Source: Candidatus Stygibacter frigidus (GTDB taxonomy: Bacteria > Cloacimonadota > Cloacimonadia > Cloacimonadales > TCS61). Taken from it: DNA of 7,795 nucleotides. Every line of letters begins with the position of its first letter. The first letter of the stretch is position 1. A model generated the notes under the pieces. It worked only from the letters and a program-made list of their open reading frames with translations. It did not search any database and was not told where the DNA came from. Shown here piece after piece: positions 1 through 7,421 of this stretch. The DNA lies in the NCBI GenBank assembly GCA_030765325.1, contig JAVCCT010000339.1, positions 1 to 7,795 on the forward strand, in the 5' to 3' direction. Both the position numbers and the translations under genes were made by a program.

Positions 1-1895
1 GAGTTGAAATGACCGTGACTGGAATAATGTCAGATTTACCGGCTAATACTCATTTCACTTTTGATGCCCTGGCTTCGCTCTCAACGTTTGCTGCACTGGC
101 AAAAGCACGGCAACCGGAAAACAGCACCAGACCTATCTGGCTGGAAGAATGGCAGATGATCGCAATGCCTACATATATGCTGGCTGCACCCAAAGCTGAT
201 TTGACCGGTCTTGATGAGCGAATCACAGCCTTGACCAGAGATCACGCTGTAGAAGACAATTTCACTATTACATTGCAGGCTCTAAATGATGTTCATCTTC
301 ATTCCACAGATATAATATTTGATAATATTGCCAATAAGGGTGATATTAAAAACATCTATATTTTTGCGATTATTGCTCTTTTGATTTTAATAATTGCAGC
401 AGTGAATTATATGAATCTATCCACTGCCTGCAGTATGCAGCGCTCGCGAGAAGTAGGCATTCGCAAAGTTGTAGGCTCTCAAACCAGTCAGCTTCGAATG
501 CAGTTTCTGGGCGAATCTCTGGGAATTACTTTGCTATCAATACTGCTGGCAATTCCTTTATTAGAGCTTACATTGCCAATTTTAAACAGCATTTCCGGGT
601 CACAAATTATCATAGGTAGTGAAGAGCTACAGTTAATGGGATATTCGCTGTTGTCAATTTGCCTTTTAATCGGCATTCTGGCGGGATTATACCCGGCGTT
701 TGTGTTATCACGCTTTCAACCTGTACAGGTTCTTATGGGAGCATTAAAATCACAGGATAAAGGAATTATATTACGCAGGATACTGGTGATATTCCAATTC
801 ACTCTATCCATTGCCATGATCGGTTTAACGGTGATCATCCAGCAACAGATGCATTATATATCACAAAAGGATATCGGATATAACAGAGAGCAGGTAGTAG
901 TTTTTGAAATGTCTGGCGGAGCAATGCATAATCAAGCAGATAATTTCAGTGCTTCTTTGCGTGAATTCAGTGGAATTAAAAGTGTGGGCTCAGCGAGTAA
1001 TATACCGGGGCGTACTTTTAGCCGAACAGGTCTTCTTCCAGAAGGATCTGCTTCTGATGATATTTGGATCTGGAGCAGATTAAATATTAAACCTGATTTC
1101 ATATCAGCACTTGATATGCAGATTATAGAAGGCAGAAACTTCCGGTCTGAAAATGAAGATTCTGATGAAAACAGCGTCCTGATCAACGAGACGGCTGCTC
1201 AGCAATTAGGCTGGGAAAATCCAATTGGTATGAGGATATTTAGTGATTCCGGTGATTCAATGGGTGTAGAAGTTATTGGAGTGGTAAAAGATTTCCATTT
1301 TATCACCATGCATCAAAACATCGAGCCAGTAATAATTTATCCTCTTTTAGATAATCCTGCGAGCTTCATTGCGGCAAAAATTGAAAAAGGCAGAATAAAT
1401 GAAGCACTGGAATATATAGAAACAAAATGGCAGGAATTTTTCCCGGACTACCCGTTTGACTTCATTTTTCTGGATGATGAATTCAATGCTTTATATTCAA
1501 GAGACCTGAATACAGGTATTATTGTGAAGATATTCTCACTTTTGACCATATTTGTCGCCTGCCTGGGATTACTGGGGCTTTCCAGTCATTCTATCGATCA
1601 ACGGCGTAAAGAGATTGGTATTCGCAAGGTATTGGGTGCTACTACCGGAGAAATGACCCGTCTTCTACTCTTAAATTTCATCCAGTGGGTGGCTCTGGCA
1701 AATGTTTTTGCTATACCCTTAGGCTGGTATGTTGCTCAGCAGTGGGTAAAAAACTTTGCTTACCACATAAATCCCGGAATCTTCACTTTTGTAATATCAG
1801 GAGCAATAGCTGTGTTTATAGCAACGACAGCAATAATATTCCAAACAGTGAGAACAGCCAATGCAAATCCGGCAGATGCCATGAAATATGAATAG
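1..1895 (+). CDS. MacB/FtsX-type ABC transporter permease, 5'-truncated
   Basis: This is an inner-membrane permease of the MacB/FtsX superfamily, cut by the left window edge. The reading frame is open to the edge, and the first in-frame ATG (position 9) lies inside the protein. Its residues line up with about residue 182 of the complete downstream paralogue, so TM1 and most of the first periplasmic domain are missing. Numbering from that ATG: end of the first periplasmic domain (1-112); three TM segments (about 116-136, 172-192, 210-232); a further TM (257-278); a second MacB-PCD-like periplasmic domain (280-502); three C-terminal TMs (504-525, 556-577, 591-612). Both FtsX modules carry the conserved cytoplasmic signature, REVGIRKVVG near 147 and KEIGIRKVLG near 534. 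Family knowledge: such permeases transmit ATPase strokes to the periplasm instead of forming a pore. The partner ATPase is not in the window. The TAG stop overlaps the next gene's ribosome binding site, which indicates co-transcription. The family call is firm; the substrate is unknown. Confidence 0.93.
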   Translation, partial: VEMTVTGIMSDLPANTHFTFDALASLSTFAALAKARQPENSTRPIWLEEWQMIAMPTYMLAAPKADLTGLDERITALTRDHAVEDNFTITLQALNDVHLHSTDIIFDNIANKGDIKNIYIFAIIALLILIIAAVNYMNLSTACSMQRSREVGIRKVVGSQTSQLRMQFLGESLGITLLSILLAIPLLELTLPILNSISGSQIIIGSEELQLMGYSLLSICLLIGILAGLYPAFVLSRFQPVQVLMGALKSQDKGIILRRILVIFQFTLSIAMIGLTVIIQQQMHYISQKDIGYNREQVVVFEMSGGAMHNQADNFSASLREFSGIKSVGSASNIPGRTFSRTGLLPEGSASDDIWIWSRLNIKPDFISALDMQIIEGRNFRSENEDSDENSVLINETAAQQLGWENPIGMRIFSDSGDSMGVEVIGVVKDFHFITMHQNIEPVIIYPLLDNPASFIAAKIEKGRINEALEYIETKWQEFFPDYPFDFIFLDDEFNALYSRDLNTGIIVKIFSLLTIFVACLGLLGLSSHSIDQRRKEIGIRKVLGATTGEMTRLLLLNFIQWVALANVFAIPLGWYVAQQWVKNFAYHINPGIFTFVISGAIAVFIATTAIIFQTVRTANANPADAMKYE

Positions 1896-1898
1896 AGG
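1894..1898 (+). promoter_or_regulatory. Ribosome binding site of the second permease
   Basis: AGAGG lies six bases before the ATG at 1905 and supports that start. It overlaps the stop codon of the preceding permease (1893-1895), so the two genes are probably translationally coupled. Confidence 0.75.
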
Positions 1899-1904
1899 TA
1901 AAAA

Positions 1905-4289
1905 ATGTTATTAAATTATTTGCGTATCGCTTTTAGAAATATCTGGAGGCAGAAGACTTATTCTGCTATTAATATCGGTGGCTTTGCTATTGGCCTGGGA
2001 GTATGTCTGATAATTTCATTTTATGTGATTGATGATCTCACTTATGATCATTTCCACAAAGATGCTGAGAATATCTATCATCTACTGACAGTAGATAATT
2101 CTGAGGACGAAGGCGCTCTCAGTTATTCGATCACATCCGGACCGCTGGTTGCTGGTATGGCAGATGCAATTCCAGAAATAATTGCTGCCACAAGAGTCAC
2201 AGCTATGGCAATAAATCTACCTTTGCCGGAAAATGAGACAGATGAAGAAGCCATGATCCCTGCCAGAGTACTTCTGGCGGATAGCAGTTTTTTTGATGTA
2301 TTTAGTTTTGAGATACTTGCTTCTATTGATGATCACCCGCTTAGTGATTTCAAAGGTGCTTATATCTCTGAATCTATTGCTGAGATGCTGTATCCTGAAG
2401 GTGATGCTCTTGGAAAACCTCTCATTAATCCTCAAATGGAAGATGCTTATATTGCCGGGATAATCAGGGATGCACCTCATAATTCACACTTGCAATTTGA
2501 TCTGATCGCACCTTTGAATACCAGAGATAATCCTGTCTGGTGGGAATCATGGGAAAATCTTTCTCTCACTGGTTACTTTAAAATATATCCGGAAGCTGAT
2601 CCTCAAGTGGTATTGGAAAAATTGAATACTTATGCAACTGAAAACGGGTTTGCTGAAGTATTTGCTGTTGGTATGCAACCACTGCTGGATGTTCACATGG
2701 GTTCAGCCCATTTGCGCTATGACTTTCTCAATAATAGCAAAACTGATCGCATGAAAGTTTATACATTGGCAATTGTTGCTCTGCTGGTTTTGATAATTGC
2801 TTCCATCAATTTCATCAATCTTTCCAGTACCAGAGCTGCTCGCAGAGCTTTGGAAGTGGGTATCAGAAAGGTTGTGGGTGGTAATCATAGGCAGCTTTTC
2901 CGTCAATTCATAGGGGAATCAATACTCACTACTTTTATAGCCATGCTCATTGCCCTTGTGCTTTTTGAGGTAGCTTTGCCCTATCTAAACAACTTATTGC
3001 ATAAGGAAATCAGCTATAATTTGATAGAAAATTACAGATTCAGTATTTTTATAGTAGTAATGGCTATCATGGTTGGTTTTCTGGCTGGTTTATATCCTGC
3101 TTCTATTCTATCCTCATTCACTCCTGTAAAAGTGCTTAAAGGTAAATTCTCTACCAGCAAAAAGGGGGTTATCCAGAGAGTAATTCTGGTGATATTACAA
3201 TTCTCTGTCTCTATTGCTTTGATCATTTCTGTTCTGATCGTTTTGGATCAGGTGAGATTTCTGCAGAAAACTGATCTCGGCTATAATAAAAATAATGTTC
3301 TGGTGATTAGAAACTTTTTCGGAGAGCAGGCTCAAGTCGTTAAAGAACAAATCGAAAATATTACTTTCGTGGAGGGTGTTGCTACTTCTTCCAATTTGCC
3401 AGGAGGCACTCTTGTCCGCCTGGAAATTATGCCGGAAGGTTATACCCGTGATTCTGGTATGATGTTTGATCGCCTGGAAATTGATGATAACTTCATTGAT
3501 GTGCTTAAGATCAAATTAGCTGAAGGCAGAAACTTTGATCCGGAGCTGACTACTGACCCGGAAAACTCTATTATCATCAATGAAGCTGCTGCCCGAAAGC
3601 TTAACTGGTCTCATCCTCTGGGTAAAAAAATTACTATGATAGACCAGAATGAAGCTCACCTGGAGCGCACTGTGGTAGGAGTAGTAGAAGATTTCAATTT
3701 CACTACTGCCAGACGGCAGGTAAATCCCATGGTCATTGTGCATACAGGTCAATTTATACCCCGCTTTCTGGTGAGAATGAAGAATAATGATCCAGCCAAC
3801 CTGCAAGCTATTGAAGATATTTTACATTCAATAAATCCTGAAGTTCCTTTCAATGCCGATTATCTGGAAGATATCTTCAGTTTCCAGTTCCAGCAGGACC
3901 TGGTTTTCGCCCAGAATATCACGATCTTTGCTGTTCTGGCAGTTTTTATCGCATCGCTGGGCTTGTTTGGTCTGGCATCTTTCACTGCCCAGCAAAGAAG
4001 AAGAGAAGTTGCTGTTCGTAAGGTTCTTGGGGCTCCTGTTAGTTCTATAGTTTTTATGATGTCAAAAGATTTTGCCCGTTGGGTATTGATGTCAAATATC
4101 ATTGCCTGGCCCCTGGCATATTTTATAATGAAAAACTGGTTAAGTAATTTCGTTTATCAAACTGAGATCAACTGGCTGGTATTTGTATTTTCTGGTGTAA
4201 CTGCACTGTTTATTGCTATGGTCACAGTCAGTTTTCATGTGCTTCATGCTGCTAGCACAAATCCCGTGCTTGCTCTTAAATACGAATAA
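1905..4289 (+). CDS. MacB/FtsX-type ABC transporter permease, complete
   Basis: This is a complete 794-residue inner-membrane permease of the MacB/FtsX superfamily and a paralogue of the gene before it. Over the TM2/cytoplasmic-loop segment (residues 285-339) I count 31 of 55 identical positions against that paralogue. Layout: basic N-terminus and TM1 (about 21-43); periplasmic MacB-PCD-like domain (44-283); TM2-4 (284-305, 341-361, 378-401); TM5 (425-447); second periplasmic domain (450-668); TM6-8 (671-692, 725-742, 756-779). The signatures EVGIRKVVGG (317-326) and EVAVRKVLGA (701-710) sit after TM2 and TM6, in cytoplasmic loops expected to contact the ATPase. The protein is an internal duplication, each half equivalent to one four-TM MacB permease domain. 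The start is supported by AGAGG six bases upstream and by the usual MLxNYLRIAFRN-like opening of the family. It probably acts with an ATPase encoded outside the window and with the TolC protein downstream. Export of a peptide, lipid or drug-like substrate is possible; nothing here decides between them. Confidence 0.95.
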   Translation: MLLNYLRIAFRNIWRQKTYSAINIGGFAIGLGVCLIISFYVIDDLTYDHFHKDAENIYHLLTVDNSEDEGALSYSITSGPLVAGMADAIPEIIAATRVTAMAINLPLPENETDEEAMIPARVLLADSSFFDVFSFEILASIDDHPLSDFKGAYISESIAEMLYPEGDALGKPLINPQMEDAYIAGIIRDAPHNSHLQFDLIAPLNTRDNPVWWESWENLSLTGYFKIYPEADPQVVLEKLNTYATENGFAEVFAVGMQPLLDVHMGSAHLRYDFLNNSKTDRMKVYTLAIVALLVLIIASINFINLSSTRAARRALEVGIRKVVGGNHRQLFRQFIGESILTTFIAMLIALVLFEVALPYLNNLLHKEISYNLIENYRFSIFIVVMAIMVGFLAGLYPASILSSFTPVKVLKGKFSTSKKGVIQRVILVILQFSVSIALIISVLIVLDQVRFLQKTDLGYNKNNVLVIRNFFGEQAQVVKEQIENITFVEGVATSSNLPGGTLVRLEIMPEGYTRDSGMMFDRLEIDDNFIDVLKIKLAEGRNFDPELTTDPENSIIINEAAARKLNWSHPLGKKITMIDQNEAHLERTVVGVVEDFNFTTARRQVNPMVIVHTGQFIPRFLVRMKNNDPANLQAIEDILHSINPEVPFNADYLEDIFSFQFQQDLVFAQNITIFAVLAVFIASLGLFGLASFTAQQRRREVAVRKVLGAPVSSIVFMMSKDFARWVLMSNIIAWPLAYFIMKNWLSNFVYQTEINWLVFVFSGVTALFIAMVTVSFHVLHAASTNPVLALKYE

Positions 4290-4304
4290 AATAAAGAGAT
4301 TATC

Positions 4305-4574
4305 ATGAGAGAAATATCTCTATCTATTCCCACCCTCGAAGCTGAACAGAATGTAGAAATCGATGTTCGCATCAATGGCAGAAAAAAAACACTCAAATAC
4401 AGAGTAGAAATCATCCACTGGGATGATGAAAATCCCAATTCGGAACAAAAAGTAACTACACTTAAGCACTACATCAAGGAGTATGATAAAGACTGGGATC
4501 TAATCCAAATCGGTGCCCCGGAAAAAGATCGTATTCCGCTCATGTTCAGATCAAAACCCTCTAAAAAAGATTAA
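4305..4574 (+). CDS. Small conserved-looking protein of unknown function in export operon
   Basis: I do not recognise this 89-residue protein. It has no signal peptide and no TM segment, so it is probably cytoplasmic. The first 37 residues alternate polar and hydrophobic positions (strand-like stretches about 2-8, 16-22, 28-37). A likely amphipathic helix follows (47-60), then a short strand around WDLIQIG (64-70), and it ends in a basic tail after PLMFRSK. It is rich in charged residues throughout. It lies 15 bases after the second permease and 12 bases before the TolC-family gene, with an AAAGAGA ribosome binding site (4293-4299) five bases before its ATG, so it is almost certainly translated as part of the operon. 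A regulatory or accessory role in the exporter is inference from position only; it could equally be a passenger gene. The coding call is fairly sure, the function open. Confidence 0.8.
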   Translation: MREISLSIPTLEAEQNVEIDVRINGRKKTLKYRVEIIHWDDENPNSEQKVTTLKHYIKEYDKDWDLIQIGAPEKDRIPLMFRSKPSKKD

Positions 4575-4576
4575 TC

Positions 4577-4583
4577 AGGAAGA
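4577..4583 (+). promoter_or_regulatory. Ribosome binding site of the TolC-family gene
   Basis: AGGAAGA lies three bases before the ATG at 4587 (six bases counted from AGGA) and decides that start. It lies just after the stop of the 89-residue gene, which supports one polycistronic message. Confidence 0.65.
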
Positions 4584-4586
4584 ATT

Positions 4587-5831
4587 ATGCAAAAAAAGTT
4601 TATTATTATCATTATAATTATGCTGATCGCCCTTTTTTGTCAGGCACAGCAGTATACTCTGGAGCAGTTTATCACAATGGCTCTGCAAAATTCGTATGAA
4701 GGTCAGTCTGCAGATAATGATCTCAAAGATGCTTCTGGTAGATTGCGCAGCAGTTTTTATGACCTTCTTCCCTCAGCATCGATCAATCTCTACAAATCTA
4801 AAGATCAGGATAATGAACCCCAGGAATGGTCTAATTCAGCAATGATAACTCTGGAAAAGTCTCTCTATCTTAATGACCCGACTTTTTTTAGTATTATCAC
4901 CGATAATTATGATCGGCAAAATGCTGAACTGGCATTGGATCACACTGTGAAATCCATTGCATATACGGTGTTTGACCTGTATCTGGAAGTTCTGCAAAAT
5001 CAGACAGTGCTCGATATTCAGCAGCAAAATCTGCAACTCCAGCAAAAAATCCACCAGCAGACCAATATACTCTATGAAAACGGCAAAAAATCATTACTCG
5101 ATCTCAGGCAAAGCGAGATATATCTCATTGATTATGATATTGCCGTAAAAGATGCTGAAATTGCCCTGATCAATTCCCGCAATTCACTCTTTAATTACCT
5201 TAATATTGATGATAATGGTTCTGGATTAGCTGTTCCGGAATTTGATACTGAATCGAGCCCTGGTGAATTCACCCAAAACCTTGTCATCAAACAAAAAAAT
5301 AATAGTATCAAGAAAATCAAAGCATCTCTCATCCATCAAAAAATCAGTTTTCTACCCGATCTGTCGCTCAGTTACACATTATATCAGAATAATGCCAATG
5401 ATTATTTTGCTACTGAAGATTATTACAGAACGGCAAACACCCTCTCAATGACGGCTTCCTGGAATATTTTTAGTCTGCTGCAGAAGAATGAAGCTCATGC
5501 AATCACCAGACGCTCGCTAAATCTGCTGCAGCTTGATCTTGATATCTACCGCAGGCAAATGCAAAACAATCTTCAAGTACTCAATCAGGAGCTTGAAAAT
5601 CTGGCATCCACCCGTGATTTATATCAACAGAAACTTGAGCTTGCCCAGCAGAACCTCGATATGGCACAACAGCAATACCAACTGGGTACTATTGACCTGA
5701 TTGATCTTGATAAAAACAGGCTTGATCTCCAGAATGCTCAGCTTTCATATAATACCCGTTATTACAACCTGATCCGTAAACAGCAGGAAGTCAATCTCCT
5801 CCTCTCACGCCAGATACTTGGTAAATGGTAA
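4587..5831 (+). CDS. TolC-family outer-membrane efflux protein
   Basis: This 414-residue protein should form the trimeric outer-membrane channel of the exporter. The N-terminus is a signal peptide: basic MQKK, an isoleucine-rich core (6-17), and a likely signal peptidase I cut after CQA (18-20). The mature protein shows the two-repeat TolC plan. Repeat one has a helix (about 23-58), the turn LLPSASINLY (60-69) leading into a membrane strand, and long helices (about 106-206). Repeat two has helix 230-254, the matching FLPDLSLSYT (255-264) with its strand, a second strand around 285-295, and long coiled-coil helices (about 300-408), including the family-like block running through YQLGTIDLIDLDKNRLDLQNAQLSY. 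It is shorter than E. coli TolC (about 490 residues) but ordinary for FCB-type members. It is the last gene of the operon, and a terminator starts about 56 bases after the stop. TolC-family proteins need a periplasmic adaptor, which is not in the window. Assignment to the family is firm; substrate is unknown. Confidence 0.92.
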   Translation: MQKKFIIIIIIMLIALFCQAQQYTLEQFITMALQNSYEGQSADNDLKDASGRLRSSFYDLLPSASINLYKSKDQDNEPQEWSNSAMITLEKSLYLNDPTFFSIITDNYDRQNAELALDHTVKSIAYTVFDLYLEVLQNQTVLDIQQQNLQLQQKIHQQTNILYENGKKSLLDLRQSEIYLIDYDIAVKDAEIALINSRNSLFNYLNIDDNGSGLAVPEFDTESSPGEFTQNLVIKQKNNSIKKIKASLIHQKISFLPDLSLSYTLYQNNANDYFATEDYYRTANTLSMTASWNIFSLLQKNEAHAITRRSLNLLQLDLDIYRRQMQNNLQVLNQELENLASTRDLYQQKLELAQQNLDMAQQQYQLGTIDLIDLDKNRLDLQNAQLSYNTRYYNLIRKQQEVNLLLSRQILGKW

Positions 5832-5887
5832 ACCCGATATTGATAAAAATATATAAATTGATCCTACTCACCTCCGAGTTTGATCTC

Positions 5888-5913
5888 CGGCAGTTCCCGC
5901 TGCCGTTTTTTTT
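5888..5913 (+). terminator. Rho-independent terminator of the export operon
   Basis: CGGCAG (5888-5893) pairs with CTGCCG (5900-5905) around a six-base loop and is followed at once by eight T (5906-5913). It lies 56 bases after the TolC-family stop codon, in the right orientation to end that transcript. Confidence 0.85.
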
Positions 5914-5926
5914 GTAACTTATCCAC

Positions 5927-5939
5927 CCTGCTAAGCAGG
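5927..5939. repeat. 13-base perfect palindrome, CCTGCT-A-AGCAGG
   Basis: Six-base arms flank a single central A; folded in RNA this gives a five-base-pair stem with a TAA loop. No T-tract follows, so it is not an intrinsic terminator by itself. It begins 14 bases after the operon terminator. A second palindrome with the same arm length and central base, but different arm sequence, lies at 6022-6034. It could be a REP-like unit, a protein site, or the edge of a small non-coding element. Confidence 0.5.
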
Positions 5940-6021
5940 AGTTTAAATTCTGTGGGATTTAATCAGTTAACCGGCTGGGCAGATTTGTTAGATAGAATTA
6001 GGGTTGTGGAAGTTGATATTT

Positions 6022-6034
6022 AGTACCAGGTACT
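6022..6034. repeat. 13-base perfect palindrome, AGTACC-A-GGTACT
   Basis: Six-base arms flank a central A, the same architecture as the palindrome at 5927-5939. A further GAGTACGTA follows directly (6035-6043), so the motif GTAC occurs three times in 20 bases. It lies between two convergent genes and 10 bases before a separate hairpin with a T-tract. Confidence 0.5.
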
Positions 6035-6044
6035 GAGTACGTAG

Positions 6045-6073
6045 CTTAATCATCTTGATTAAGTTCTTTTTTT
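6045..6073 (+). terminator. Hairpin plus T-tract, plus-strand terminator-like, without an obvious gene
   Basis: CTTAATCA (6045-6052) pairs perfectly with TGATTAAG (6056-6063) around a three-base loop, followed by TTC and seven T (6067-6073). The T-tract is on the plus strand, but the only plus-strand gene nearby already has a terminator at 5888-5913. It may be a back-up terminator, the end of an unannotated small RNA, or a block protecting the convergent ATPase gene from read-through. The AT-rich stem makes it weaker than the upstream one. In the minus direction the same hairpin lacks a following T-tract, though it might still act for the ATPase transcript. Confidence 0.5.
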
Positions 6074-6105
6074 ATAACTCCCTTTTCCAGCCTGCCAAAC
6101 AATTT

Positions 6106-7329
6106 CTAAAGCTTTGTAACTGGAATAGCTGAATTCATATCATCAATAGCATAAACCTTTTCCGAAAATGATATTACACCACCATTTCCTATTTTTTTTC
6201 CCAGGTTTCTTAAAGTGATAAAATTCCTGATATCATTTTTAGTCGGATTAGCTGATTTTTTTATCTCCAGTGGATATAACAATCCATTCTGAGCTATTAT
6301 CAGATCAATCTCACTTTTATCACGTGTTCTCAAATAATAAAACTGAGCAGAAGAACCATTATATTTATAATTTTTTAATAATTCGATAATTATCCAATTC
6401 TCAAGCAATGCACCATTTTGTGCTCCTTTTTCCAGAGTTTTCCAGTCTGACCAGCCACATAGATGAGAACATAAACCAGTATCCAGCATATAAATTTTAG
6501 GAGATTTTATCAACCGCTTATTAATATTGGTGAAAAATGGCTCCAGTAAGTAAACTATACCTGAAGTAATTAATATAGAAAGCCAGCTATCAACCGTTTT
6601 GGGAGAAATACCTATATCTTTGGCAATATCTGCTTTGTTCAGGATTTGTGCAGATCTGGCTGCAACAGAACGTAGAAATTTGAAAAACACTGTTTCATTT
6701 CCTACCTGAGTTAATGCTTTTACATCTCTTTTTAAGTATGTTTGAATGTAAGAATTAAAAAAGAGATCAGGGCTTAAACCCGGATTAATAGACATTTCGG
6801 GCATTGAACCGCGGATAATTCTCTTATAAATATATTCCAGTGGATTTTTCGTGGGAGTTGATTCCCTCAAATTTATTTCAGCAAGTTGAGTAGAGAACAG
6901 TTTTGATTTACTTGCTGATTCCTGTATTTCTGCTTCAGTAAACCCCATCAATTCGATCAATGCTACCCGACCAGCTAAAGATTCCGTGACATTTTTCATT
7001 AAATGAAATTGCTGTGATCCTGTTAACCAGTATTGTCCTGGCTGCTTATTCACATCAACTCTCATTTTGAGATAAGGAAACAATTCTGGAGCATATTGTA
7101 TCTCATCAATTATCAAAGGTGCCGGGTGTCTTTGGAGGAAAAGGGCAGGATCTGATTGTGCAGTTTCCCTTTCCCGAGGATCATCAAGTGTTACATAACC
7201 TCGATTTCCTGATCTCATTGTTTGTAAAAATGTTGTTTTTCCTACTTGTCTTGCTCCAGTTACCATAACTATAGGGTAATAGTGATCAGCATCTTCAAAC
7301 AATTCTTGTATCTGTCTTTTAATATACAT
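6106..7329 (-). CDS. AAA-family ATPase with DUF4143-type C-terminal region (AAA_14)
   Basis: This is a predicted cytoplasmic P-loop ATPase of 407 residues from the chosen start. It shows a Walker A motif GARQVGKTT (25-33), a Walker B motif PLIIDEIQ (71-78), a sensor-like LTGSQQF (102-108) and SLAGRV with a possible arginine finger (117-122). SYIQTYLKRDV (193-203) is characteristic of the DUF4143 family, followed by a winged-helix-like segment (about 227-258). Near the C-terminus EIDLIIAQNG...LEIKKS (340-359) has the D-x(12)-E-x-K spacing of a PD-(D/E)XK nuclease-like fold. I chose the ATG at 7329 (MYIKRQ) because GAGG sits six bases upstream and the family commonly opens this way. An ATG five codons earlier (7344) has no good ribosome binding site. 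The family is widespread in bacteria and archaea, often multi-copy, with no settled cellular role. The gene is monocistronic here, convergent to the export operon, and separated from the upstream tldD-like gene by a terminator. Confidence 0.9.
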   Translation of the reverse strand: MYIKRQIQELFEDADHYYPIVMVTGARQVGKTTFLQTMRSGNRGYVTLDDPRERETAQSDPALFLQRHPAPLIIDEIQYAPELFPYLKMRVDVNKQPGQYWLTGSQQFHLMKNVTESLAGRVALIELMGFTEAEIQESASKSKLFSTQLAEINLRESTPTKNPLEYIYKRIIRGSMPEMSINPGLSPDLFFNSYIQTYLKRDVKALTQVGNETVFFKFLRSVAARSAQILNKADIAKDIGISPKTVDSWLSILITSGIVYLLEPFFTNINKRLIKSPKIYMLDTGLCSHLCGWSDWKTLEKGAQNGALLENWIIIELLKNYKYNGSSAQFYYLRTRDKSEIDLIIAQNGLLYPLEIKKSANPTKNDIRNFITLRNLGKKIGNGGVISFSEKVYAIDDMNSAIPVTKL

Positions 7330-7335
7330 ACAAAA

Positions 7336-7339
7336 CCTC
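7336..7339 (-). promoter_or_regulatory. Ribosome binding site of the AAA ATPase
   Basis: GAGG on the minus strand lies six bases before the ATG at 7329. It selects this start over the ATG at 7344, which lies upstream of the site and would make it part of the coding sequence. Confidence 0.65.
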
Positions 7340-7347
7340 GACATATA

Positions 7348-7362
7348 TGGAATCCAATTCCA
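7348..7362. repeat. Inverted repeat in the ATPase leader
   Basis: TGGAAT and ATTCCA are perfect six-base arms around CCA. They lie just upstream of the ATPase ribosome binding site and inside the predicted 5' leader, which also holds ATATTG/CAATAT arms (7373-7378 and 7388-7393). This could be an operator or leader hairpin; short arms like these also arise by chance in AT-rich DNA. Confidence 0.3.
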
Positions 7363-7421
7363 TTTCTGCCGGATATTGTTTTTCTGGCAATATATTTTTC
7401 CATTTTAATGATTTTTAAAGA

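Noticed and set aside
9..11. ATG at position 9 as the true start of the first permease
   Set aside because: The frame is open to the window edge, and the sequence aligns with residue 182 onward of the complete paralogue, so this is an internal methionine.
3853..4102. Plus- and minus-strand ORFs of 65-80 codons inside the second permease
   Set aside because: They overlap strongly predicted coding sequence for TM6 and its cytoplasmic loop and resemble no family; they are frame shadows. The same applies to the other short antisense ORFs inside the permeases and the tolC-like gene.
4632..4643. Lipoprotein signal at Cys18 of the TolC-family protein
   Set aside because: The residue before the cysteine is phenylalanine, which does not fit a lipobox; a signal peptidase I cut after Ala20 fits better.
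5832..6105. Hidden gene or pseudogene in the convergent intergenic region
   Set aside because: Reading the region on both strands gave no frame with recognisable protein sequence; only hairpins and palindromes stand out.
7330..7344. ATG at 7344 as start of the ATPase (five extra residues)
   Set aside because: It has no good ribosome binding site, and the GAGG that serves the ATG at 7329 would lie within the coding sequence. The shorter N-terminus also fits the family better.
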